Assembly: GCA_035559775.1 (NCBI GenBank)
Contig: DATMAU010000028.1
Coordinates: forward strand, 69,465-133,464
Origin: AG1 sp035559775
Lineage (GTDB): Archaea > Thermoproteota > Thermoprotei_A > Sulfolobales > AG1
Direction: 5' to 3'
Length of the DNA stretch: 64,000 nt
Shown here: one piece after another, positions 51,802-59,364 of the stretch
Position numbering within the stretch: position 1 is the stretch's first letter
Layout of the letters: each line of letters begins with the position of its first letter
Notes under the pieces: generated by a model
The model's database searches: none
What the model was told of the DNA's origin: nothing
Seen by the model: only the letters and a program-made list of their open reading frames with translations
Translations under genes and position numbers: made by a program

Positions 51802-52953
51802 TCACCGACCCTCAAGCTTTTTCTGCAACGCCTCGTAAAGCTTAGGTAAGGCTCTATATAGGTCTTCTACTATTGAGTAGTGAGCTATCTCGTGGATAGG
51901 TGCTCTGGGATCTATGTTTATAGCAACCACACTGCCAGCCCTCAGGATCCCTACTCTATGTTGTATTGCACCGCTTATACCAGCGGCTATATATACCTTA
52001 GGTGACACAGTCTTTCCGGTCTGTCCGATCTGTATGTCGTGTGTTATGATCTCCTTTAGCTCCTTCACATCGGCATGTATAAGCGCTCTAGAAGCCCCCA
52101 GCGCTGTCTCAACACCGAGTTTTCTCCTAACAAGATCTAGGATCTTTCTCGCTATGTCAACAGCTTCTAGAGGGTTCTTAGCGTTTCCTTCAGCGTCTCT
52201 CAGGATCCCTAGCCCTAGACCTACTATTAGCTTCGCGCTTAGAAGCTCAGCACCTCTATCCTCGATCTTCTCGTAATCCACGACCCTTACTTTCTTCTTA
52301 TACTTCTCAAGAGATGGTGTATATCTATATACATCCCCAACCCTGGTTCGATCTCTCTGGAGTGGTTTGAAAGAGCCTGGTCTGAGCGATGCTATCTGGG
52401 GTCTGTGTCTTGGTGTATAGATTTTAGCTATCCTTGTAGCAAAATCAGGCCTTATCTGGGCCAGTATGTTTGAGAACTTCTCTTTCAAGAGCCCGTGGAA
52501 GAAGTCCTCAACATCGAAATCAATGTTATCTGTAGCAAGCCCTGTGACAAGTCTATAGGCTAGCCTTGGAGCCAGGTCCCTGCCCATCTCGTCGGCCATA
52601 AATATGAGCGCCCATGGCTTTCTGAGCCTCACGACCTCTTCTAGAGCATCTGTATAGGCTAGAGGCTCATAATCAGCTAGGTATGGATGCTCTACCGCAA
52701 CCACATAGTCTGCGCCGTGTTCTATCAATGTTTTAGCAATATCATCGCCCACTTTATCGCCAGCTACAAGAGCCCCTACTTTCATACCAACTTTAGAGGC
52801 TATCTTCCTAGCAGCAGCTATCCCCTCAAGGCTATAGCTTATCAGCTCTCCTCTAAAGATCTCTATGAATGTCCAGACATCTCTATAGCTCTCTATATCA
52901 GGCGTTGGTGGGAGTATGTTGGGAATCTGTGCTTGCTGATTTTGTGGCTTCAT
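51802..52953 (-). CDS. etfA: Electron transfer flavoprotein, alpha subunit
   Basis: 383 residues. The C-terminal FAD domain has Gly-Gln-Thr-Gly-Lys-Thr-Val-Ser-Pro-Lys-Val-Tyr-Ile-Ala-Ala-Gly-Ile-Ser-Gly-Ala-Ile-Gln-His (about 322-344) and Ile-Asn-Ile-Asp-Pro-Arg-Ala-Pro-Ile. The N-terminal alpha/beta domain follows a Pro/Gln-rich extension. With EtfB it carries electrons from dehydrogenases to FixC and then quinone; with fused FixCX it may instead form an EtfABCX-type bifurcating complex. It lies 8 bp after etfB and 6 bp before fixCX. Confidence 0.95.
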   Translation of the reverse strand: MKPQNQQAQIPNILPPTPDIESYRDVWTFIEIFRGELISYSLEGIAAARKIASKVGMKVGALVAGDKVGDDIAKTLIEHGADYVVAVEHPYLADYEPLAYTDALEEVVRLRKPWALIFMADEMGRDLAPRLAYRLVTGLATDNIDFDVEDFFHGLLKEKFSNILAQIRPDFATRIAKIYTPRHRPQIASLRPGSFKPLQRDRTRVGDVYRYTPSLEKYKKKVRVVDYEKIEDRGAELLSAKLIVGLGLGILRDAEGNAKNPLEAVDIARKILDLVRRKLGVETALGASRALIHADVKELKEIITHDIQIGQTGKTVSPKVYIAAGISGAIQHRVGILRAGSVVAINIDPRAPIHEIAHYSIVEDLYRALPKLYEALQKKLEGR

Positions 52954-52961
52954 AGAACCAC

Positions 52962-54137
52962 CTACCCTCTCAATATGTTTATAATCTCCTCAGCCAGATC
53001 CTCGTAGTCAAATATCTTGGCCAGCCCCTTTGCCATGAGATCTCTCTTAAGATCCTCGGGCAGGCTATCGAGAAGATCTCCCCTCTTGAAGGGACCATAG
53101 GTCTTATCACCATAGCTGATCTTATCGATATCGTTAGCGGCTATGATTGATGATCCAACAGTCTTCCTAACACGGGGCTTACTAATATCAACCCCCGGGC
53201 CAACTACTGTGGGCGATCCAGCAAGCCCTATATATCTCGGATCAGCCTTTATATCGTCAGCAGACCATATGGTTATATTGGTGTTCTTACCCCTATACGA
53301 ATTCATAAGAGAGGCCCTCCTACCAGATAGGGGTACGGGGGGTGCTGAGTAATCGACATGGATTGTTAGAACCGATGGAAGATCTAGTTCTAGGATCTGC
53401 ATGACATTTATAAGCCTCCTCTTAACCAGAAGAGTGTTTCTCTCGCCAATATACTCATAATCAACCACAAACGATGCGTGGGGGATTGTGAGCCCGAGTT
53501 CTTGTGAAAGAGCTTCAGCAACCTGGGGACCGACATTCCCAGTCTCTCCATCAGCTGCTTTCATTCCACAGAAAATAACGAAGTTTGTTATAACTCTCTT
53601 CGCCTCCTCTCTGAGAAGTTCTACAGCATCGTTCTTAGAGATCTTTCCTTCTCTAAGCATGTTAATAAGGGTATCCCTTATAGATGGCTTATCACTATAG
53701 ATCTTGTTGGGTATAAGGTTCTTTCTATATAGATCTGTAGCTAGTGCCTCAACCTTATCTATAGATTCGCCAGACTCTATAGCGTTGGCCAGCGTCTCGA
53801 TCGCTTCTCTATGTATGGATAATACTTTTAAGATCCCTTTAGAGAGCGTGTATGATGTAGCCCAGGTATCCGCGCCAGCCATTCTCCTGTCGCTCAATAT
53901 ATATGCCTCATCTATCCCGGAGACCTCCGCCTCAAAGATCTCCCTCATTATAGGTATGATCTTTGGGTGGGGACCCATAGACATTGCAACAAGCTTTCCC
54001 CCAACCCTTCTCCTCATATAATCAGCAGCCTCTATGGTTTTCCTATCATATGGGTTTAGCACTATATCCATCTCCTCCCTCCTCAAGATACCGCCTACAG
54101 TAACAACCCTTGCTGTGTTTGCCGGAACCCCTTTCAC
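52962..54137 (-). CDS. etfB: Electron transfer flavoprotein, beta subunit (long form, start unclear)
   Basis: 391 residues from GTG 54137, well above the usual 260 or so. Asn-Pro-Tyr-Asp-Arg-Lys-Thr-Ile-Glu-Ala, Met-Gly-Pro (nucleotide site) and Ala-Asp-Gly-Glu-Thr-Gly-Asn-Val-Gly-Pro are EtfB motifs. About 90 helical residues are inserted between the first and last of these. The first beta-strand expected in EtfB is encoded upstream in the same frame (Glu-Ile-Leu-Val-Phe-Ala-Leu before Val-Lys-Gly-Val-Pro), but no ATG/GTG/TTG precedes it before a TAG. AGGTGG sits at 54162-54167, just before this stretch. A one-base deletion or an unusual start codon is likely. Confidence 0.88.
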   Translation of the reverse strand: MKGVPANTARVVTVGGILRREEMDIVLNPYDRKTIEAADYMRRRVGGKLVAMSMGPHPKIIPIMREIFEAEVSGIDEAYILSDRRMAGADTWATSYTLSKGILKVLSIHREAIETLANAIESGESIDKVEALATDLYRKNLIPNKIYSDKPSIRDTLINMLREGKISKNDAVELLREEAKRVITNFVIFCGMKAADGETGNVGPQVAEALSQELGLTIPHASFVVDYEYIGERNTLLVKRRLINVMQILELDLPSVLTIHVDYSAPPVPLSGRRASLMNSYRGKNTNITIWSADDIKADPRYIGLAGSPTVVGPGVDISKPRVRKTVGSSIIAANDIDKISYGDKTYGPFKRGDLLDSLPEDLKRDLMAKGLAKIFDYEDLAEEIINILRG

Positions 54138-54253
54138 GAGGGCAAATACGAGTATTTCAAACCACCTAGTATATAGTTCATACTAGTCAGATATATGTTG
54201 TTATCTGTTTATCTCTTGATATTTGTTGATATTCTTTGTTTTCCCTCTACATC

Positions 54254-54510
54254 TTATGAACTTCCACCTACCGTTTGTCCCTGGATGTTCATTCCAATCA
54301 TTTTATTCATGGTCGTATCTAGGGACTTCTGCCTCGCCCATAGGGATCCCAAGATCCCTATGGGTTCATGGGCGGCTGTCGAGTCAAAGGGCACGCGGCT
54401 CCCATCTAGCTTGTGCCCCAGATGGCTTGGAGCGCTGCTCCCATCGCCGCCCGGGGCTTGTGTGGGGAGACCCGCATCGAGAACCCCTTTCAAGCTTATA
54501 GATGCCTCCT
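54254..54510 (-). repeat. Dispersed structured repeat, copy B
   Basis: The reverse complement of this segment aligns with copy A (31176-31415) almost end to end. The variable hairpin at 54337-54364 is a perfect 12-bp stem (CCCATAGGGATC with GATCCCTATGGG) around a 4-nt loop, in the slot where copy A has a different 10-bp stem. The GGAGCAGCGCTCC hairpin and the block CATCCAGGGACAAACGG are unchanged. It sits upstream of the ETF operon in the same direction as that operon. Confidence 0.75.
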
Positions 54511-54785
54511 ACGAGTATCAAAAAGAAAACAGCCCACAGGGATCCCTATCCTGCGGACTCGTCGCCTGTTACTAGCTCAATAACATGGGACTCCTATTTA
54601 GGATAAGCCCTGACTGCCTGGTGTATTATTCCCAACACGATCAAGAGTTAACATCGAAACCGGCTCATTAATGGTGGAGCACGGGGGATAATGGTTATAC
54701 ATATATTATCGTAGCACAGATCTGTGATAATATTGTGGATGATAGATATATTTTTCATTAAATATATTGTTATGGTGATCGGGTC

Positions 54786-55076
54786 TTGACAATATATGTT
54801 GTAAAAAGGGATGGGAGTAAGGAGGAATTCGTGTTTGAAAAGATCGTCGTGAGCTGCATGAAGGCGGGAGCTACGCCAGATGCTGCTAGAAAGATCGCTA
54901 AAATAGTTGAAGGTAGACTCCTCGATCAAGGCGTTAAAGAAGTGTCTGCAAAAGATCTGACCAGAATGGTTCTAGAGCTCTTGAGGAGAGAAAATGAGGA
55001 ATGGTATAGAAACTGGATAGTGTTCGATGCTGCTGTTAAGAGAAGAAAAACCGAGCAGGAGCTCGCTACTAAGTAG
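54786..55076 (+). CDS. ATP-cone domain protein
   Basis: 96 residues. Val-Val-Lys-Arg-Asp-Gly-Ser-Lys-Glu-Glu-Phe-x-Phe-Glu-Lys-Ile at the start and the following helices match the ATP-cone, a nucleotide-sensing domain found on ribonucleotide reductases and NrdR. Here it stands alone, with a short C-terminal helical tail rich in Arg/Lys. It could bind ATP/dATP and regulate a partner; no reductase gene is nearby. TTG start. Confidence 0.75.
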   Translation: MTIYVVKRDGSKEEFVFEKIVVSCMKAGATPDAARKIAKIVEGRLLDQGVKEVSAKDLTRMVLELLRRENEEWYRNWIVFDAAVKRRKTEQELATK

Positions 55077-55257
55077 TGCCTAGAAAGATATAACCTGGTA
55101 TCCTTTTTTCCAAGAAATACTTGATCCTATTGCCAACTGGCACTAGAGAGAGCCTGAGATCTTCTAGATCTTTCTTAATTCCAAGATCTATGGCTACACC
55201 TATGCATGCCGCATCAACAACACCCCTTTTCCAAGCTCGTCCAACATCTTCCCCCTC
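55069..55257 (-). pseudogene. C-terminal remnant of an unidentified gene
   Basis: After a cluster of stop codons ending at 55258-55260, the minus strand is open for 62 codons to TAG 55069-55071, with no start codon. The translation (Asp-Val-Gly-Arg-Ala-Trp-Lys-Arg-Gly-Val, then Leu-Arg-Leu-Ser-Leu-Val-Pro-Val-Gly-Asn-Arg and Ile-Pro-Gly-Tyr-Ile-Phe-Leu-Gly) has the composition of a real globular protein end. It converges on the ATP-cone gene with a small overlap. Family not recognised. Confidence 0.45.
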
Positions 55258-55339
55258 TCATCATTATACCCTAGGATCCTCTTCTGGCTGGAACTGCTAG
55301 CTTTTCGATACCCGTAGGAGGTATTTATAATCTTTTATA

Positions 55340-55500
55340 GATATTGTTCTCGGTGATGAATTGATCTCTATATTGACTCTGGATGGTGATGGGAGCATTG
55401 CTCTAAGCCATCCAGGGGATGATCTTTCGGTATGCGGGAACACAATATTGTTGGACCCAACAGCAACCATAAATCCAAAGGCTCGATCTACTATAGAATT
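55340..55500 (+). repeat. Dispersed structured repeat, decayed copy F
   Basis: GACTCTGGATGGTGATGGG, AGCATTGCTCTAAGCCATCC and AGGGGATGAT follow the core of copy A in order, and CAACAGCAACCATAAATCC matches the block ahead of the variable hairpin. The hairpin itself is not evident. Confidence 0.5.
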
Positions 55501-55627
55501 GAAAGGACTCCAAGATCTGCTTTTTTATCGCCTGACATGATTAAGAGCAAAACTTTCACCAAAACGCATCACACTGCGTGGTGGTGCTAGCTTAATTATA
55601 AGCTTTTACAGTTTAGATGCCTCTGCT

Positions 55628-56743
55628 CTAACCCTTCGATGATGCCAAGATCTTTTTAGCATCCACTCTTTCAAACCTTTTAAGCCTATAGATCGGTATT
55701 GGGAAGAACCTATTATCCCTATATGTTTCGTGGAGCGTTCCTACTATTGGTATTTTCTCGCCACAGAATTTGCACCTATTATCCTTTGTAAGCCTCCAGC
55801 TCACTATCTCAAAGCCGTATCTCTCTATCACTACGTTACCGCATTTCGGGCAGTAGGTATGCTCATCGGGGTGACCTGGTACGTTGCCTATATAAACATA
55901 TTTCATACCCTCCTCCCTAGCTATTTTAATGTGCTTCTCAAGAGTCTCTATAGGGGTCCAGGGATAATCCATCATCTTATAGTCAGGGTGGAATCTTAGG
56001 AAATGGATAGGTGTCTCAGGACCAAGGTTATCATGGATCCATCTCACAAGCCTTCTAGCCTTCTCAAGATCGTCTCCAACTTTCGGGATCACTAGATCCG
56101 TGATCTCTATGTGGATCTTCCTCCTCTTAAGCTCTAGAAGAGCATCGAAAACAGGCTTATAGCTTGGTATAAGTATGAATTTCCTTGCAAAAGCATCGTC
56201 AGCGTTTCCCTTAAAATCAACAGTAATCGCGTCGAGGAATTTTGATATGTAGTCAACAGCCTCGTCTGTTAGATAGCCATTAGAGACGAAGTTGTTGAAA
56301 AGCCCCTTCTTATGAGCAATAACACCAACATCGTGGGCAAACTCTGCAAAGATGCTTGGCTCATTATAAGTATACGTTATCCCCTGTGCACCCACCTTCA
56401 AGGCTATGTCGACTATCTCCTCCGGCGATACCTCGAAACCCTCAACAACCCTCCTTTGGGATATATCGAAGTTCTGGCAATACATACAAGCCCAGCTACA
56501 GCCTGTAGTTGCTATTGAGAGAACCATAGATCCTGGGTGGAAGTGGCTTAGAGGCTTCTTCTCGATAGGATCTACATGCATCGCTATAACCTTACCATAT
56601 ACCAATAAATATAGCTCCCCATCCTTGTTACCCCTAACACCGCAGAAACCTATCTGTCCCGGGGCTAGCTTACATCTTCTCGCACAGGCTAGACACTCAA
56701 CCCGCTTATCGTCAAGCTTTCTATATAGCTCCGCCTGCTTCAT
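55628..56743 (-). CDS. AmmeMemoRadiSam-system radical SAM protein
   Basis: About 371 residues from ATG 56743. The radical SAM cluster is Cys82-x3-Cys86-x2-Cys89 in Gly-Cys-Ser-Trp-Ala-Cys-Met-Tyr-Cys-Gln-Asn. An N-terminal Cys-Leu-Ala-Cys-Ala-Arg-Arg-Cys and C-terminal Cys-Pro-Lys-Cys and Cys-Lys-Phe-Cys pairs are also present, as in the COG1180-type family usually found with AMMECR1 and Memo; those partners are not in the window. The chemistry is unknown. TATA-like sequence near 56805-56818 (minus strand) supports a start downstream of the long-frame ATG at 56791. Confidence 0.9.
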   Translation of the reverse strand: MKQAELYRKLDDKRVECLACARRCKLAPGQIGFCGVRGNKDGELYLLVYGKVIAMHVDPIEKKPLSHFHPGSMVLSIATTGCSWACMYCQNFDISQRRVVEGFEVSPEEIVDIALKVGAQGITYTYNEPSIFAEFAHDVGVIAHKKGLFNNFVSNGYLTDEAVDYISKFLDAITVDFKGNADDAFARKFILIPSYKPVFDALLELKRRKIHIEITDLVIPKVGDDLEKARRLVRWIHDNLGPETPIHFLRFHPDYKMMDYPWTPIETLEKHIKIAREEGMKYVYIGNVPGHPDEHTYCPKCGNVVIERYGFEIVSWRLTKDNRCKFCGEKIPIVGTLHETYRDNRFFPIPIYRLKRFERVDAKKILASSKG

Positions 56744-56822
56744 ATACCCTCTAGTATATCTATCGCTAGGGCAGTTATAACCCGCTTCCAAGGCACCGTA
56801 TTACCATATTTATATATTTCCG

Positions 56823-56834
56823 TTATATAAATAG
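56823..56834 (+). promoter_or_regulatory. TATA box of the STAND ATPase gene
   Basis: TTATATAAATAG centred near 56827 predicts a transcript start near 56853, about 7 nt before GTG 56860. Divergent from the radical SAM promoter. Confidence 0.55.
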
Positions 56835-56859
56835 AAGATTAGTTATTAAGGGTCGGGCG

Positions 56860-59364
56860 GTGGCTTCAGATAATATGATGAGCAACAATCCCAGTAGCGA
56901 GGAGGAGTATGCGAGATCCGGTAAGATCCTTTCCACCCTAGCTGACGACTTATCACTAAAGATCTTAATTATACTCTCCTCAATGCCCTCCAACCCCAGA
57001 AAGCTCAGCACCGTTCTTGGCGCTGACGAAACGGCCGTGTCTAGGAGGCTCTCCAGACTAGAGAAACTTGGCTTGATAGAGGGTAGGTGGGTTAGAAGGG
57101 AGGGTGTTAATGTTAAGCTCTACTATGCTAGATCCCCTGAGATCTTGATCAGAATAGGCGCTGGGGGTGTTACCATAGATCTTGGAAAGTCTGGCGGCAA
57201 AGCCGCACATGATCTATATTTTCTCCCACCCTCCAACCCTGTTTTCGTGGGTAGAGAGAGCTATATAGAGGCTTTAAAAAAGACTACCGGAAACCCTATC
57301 TTTGTAGTCGGCATCGCCGGGATAGGGAAAACCTCCCTTGTGGCTAAGGCTCTGAGCGACTCTAAAATCCCTGTGCTTTGGAACCAGATCTATAGGGGGA
57401 TCACGTTCATACAGCTTCTCAGAAGGATCTCGCTCTTCCTCAACCTACTGGGATATCCGAGATTACTAGAAGCCCTTGATAGTGGTGTTAATGATGAGAG
57501 ACTCTTAATGAACCTATTGCTTGAGGAGCTCTCGGCAAGAGAGCTGGTTATAGTTATTGATGACTATCATTTAAACACAGATCCCATTATACATGATCTT
57601 GTCAAATCGGTATCAGAGCTCGGGAGAATCAAGAGCAAGCTGATCATAATATCGAGAACTATGCCCAGAGACTGCCTAGGAAGATGCACGTCAATAGAGG
57701 TGAGGAGTATGGGGTATGGAGAGGTTAGGGATCTAGCCGAGATGATAGGCATATCGCCAGAGGATTTCGAGAGGTTCTATAGAGTATTTGGCGGGCATCC
57801 CCACCTATTATTACTATACTCATCACTCCTAAAGAGCCATATGGGTTCTGAGGCTCTCTCAAAAACCATGGAGTACATAGTAAGCGAGGTTATAGACACA
57901 TTACCGCCAGACGAGCGTAAAGTGTTGGAGCTGATCTCGATAGCTGAGAAGCCTGTGCCTTTCTCCATGATCAAGCTTCTCGGGATCAGTGATCCCAAGC
58001 AAGCTGTACGCACTCTTGAGAGAATGTTCCTTGTCAAGAGGCTTGGAGAAGGCTATACAGCTAACGAGCTTATCAGAGAAGCCTGTGCACGAATAACAGA
58101 GGATCCTGAGGAGCTTCACGCCATTATAGCCTCATACCACAGATCTAGAGGATATGTTGAGGATTATCTAGTAGCAATGAAACACTATGTAGATGCAGGC
58201 ATGTATGAGAAGGCTGCCGAAATACTCCCCAAACTGGTCGAACCGATCAGTCAGGGAAAGATCGGTATGCATCTATATGGCGAAGTGCTTGACAAGATTT
58301 CAAGAAGTGTGGTTAGGTGGAAAAGCCCCACAAATCTCGGCTGGTTTGAGCTTGCCCTAGCTATTGTTGAGAAGCTTAGGGGGGATCCGTGGGGCAGCCT
58401 AGAACATCTTGAAAGGGCTAGGGAGATAGGTGAGGCTTATTCCAAGAGACTCTTGCTCCGTGTTAAGATCGAGATGGGTATTATATACAGACATCTGGAT
58501 AGATATGAAGAATCGCTTAGAGAGCTTAACCAAGCTTTAAAGATATCAATAGAACTCAGAGATCGTGAGGCCCGTGATAGTGCCCTCTATAACATCGCAG
58601 CCACATACCAGCAGATGGGGGATCTGGAAAAGGCTGTAGAGATCCTTGAACATCTTGTAAAGAGATACATGGCTTACGGGAATAAGTTTGGAGAAGCATT
58701 GGCAAGAGGGTGGCTTAGCATGGCTTACAGACTCATGCTTAAGTATGGGGACTCCATCGATTCTCTAAAAACCGCCATGAAGATCTTTGAGGATCTTGGT
58801 GCAAGGCATAGCCTAGCAATAGGGTATAAAGAGATGGCTAGCACCCTCTTCATGCTAGCAGACCTTAAGGGCTCTGTAGAGATGCTTGAGAAAGCTGCCA
58901 CCATCCTAGGGCCCGGCTACCCATATCTAGAGGCTAGCATATATATAGATATGTCGATATCCAAGCTCCTCCTAGGATATCTGGAGGCTGGCGAGAAAGA
59001 TCTTCACAAGGCCGAGGAGATCATTGCTAATAATAAGATCAGGATGGGCGAGCCATTGGCGCTTGCTAGAACTGGCAGGGCGTTGGTCAAGTATCTAAGA
59101 GGCGAAGATCCTTCGGAAGATGTTGCATGGAGTCTTGGTAATATTCATAGATGTAGCTTCTATAGAAAGATCTATGTGATGGCTATCTGCGGAGCCATCC
59201 TATGTAATATAGAGAGTATGAAAAAGAGGGGCGAGGATATACTAGCCCAAGCACTAGAGATGCTTGAAAAAGCTGCGAAGGGGAGAGGAGAAGAAGCACG
59301 CCTATTCATAGAGAGGCTGAAAAAACAAATACCAAGTATCAGGAAAGATAAAAAACTAGGATAG
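56860..59364 (+). CDS. STAND-class ATPase regulator with N-terminal winged helix and TPR repeats
   Basis: 834 residues. Winged helix (about 20-92) with an Ala-Asp-Glu-Thr-Ala-Val-Ser-Arg-Arg recognition helix; STAND ATPase with Phe-Val-Gly-Arg-Glu (128-132), Walker A Gly-Ile-Ala-Gly-Ile-Gly-Lys-Thr-Ser (151-159), Walker B Leu-Val-Ile-Val-Ile-Asp-Asp (229-235), sensor Ile-Ser-Arg (264-266) and a Gly-Gly-His-Pro motif (311-314). From about 430 to 830 there are TPR-like helical pairs. This is MalT-like architecture with the DNA-binding domain at the N-terminus: ligand binding on the repeats would drive ATP-dependent assembly. It converges with the zinc-ribbon surface-protein gene (9-bp overlap). 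Confidence 0.88.
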   Translation: MASDNMMSNNPSSEEEYARSGKILSTLADDLSLKILIILSSMPSNPRKLSTVLGADETAVSRRLSRLEKLGLIEGRWVRREGVNVKLYYARSPEILIRIGAGGVTIDLGKSGGKAAHDLYFLPPSNPVFVGRESYIEALKKTTGNPIFVVGIAGIGKTSLVAKALSDSKIPVLWNQIYRGITFIQLLRRISLFLNLLGYPRLLEALDSGVNDERLLMNLLLEELSARELVIVIDDYHLNTDPIIHDLVKSVSELGRIKSKLIIISRTMPRDCLGRCTSIEVRSMGYGEVRDLAEMIGISPEDFERFYRVFGGHPHLLLLYSSLLKSHMGSEALSKTMEYIVSEVIDTLPPDERKVLELISIAEKPVPFSMIKLLGISDPKQAVRTLERMFLVKRLGEGYTANELIREACARITEDPEELHAIIASYHRSRGYVEDYLVAMKHYVDAGMYEKAAEILPKLVEPISQGKIGMHLYGEVLDKISRSVVRWKSPTNLGWFELALAIVEKLRGDPWGSLEHLERAREIGEAYSKRLLLRVKIEMGIIYRHLDRYEESLRELNQALKISIELRDREARDSALYNIAATYQQMGDLEKAVEILEHLVKRYMAYGNKFGEALARGWLSMAYRLMLKYGDSIDSLKTAMKIFEDLGARHSLAIGYKEMASTLFMLADLKGSVEMLEKAATILGPGYPYLEASIYIDMSISKLLLGYLEAGEKDLHKAEEIIANNKIRMGEPLALARTGRALVKYLRGEDPSEDVAWSLGNIHRCSFYRKIYVMAICGAILCNIESMKKRGEDILAQALEMLEKAAKGRGEEARLFIERLKKQIPSIRKDKKLG

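Noticed and set aside
54648..54929. 93-codon minus-strand frame opposite the ATP-cone gene
   Set aside because: It overlaps a gene with clear family motifs and has no recognisable features.
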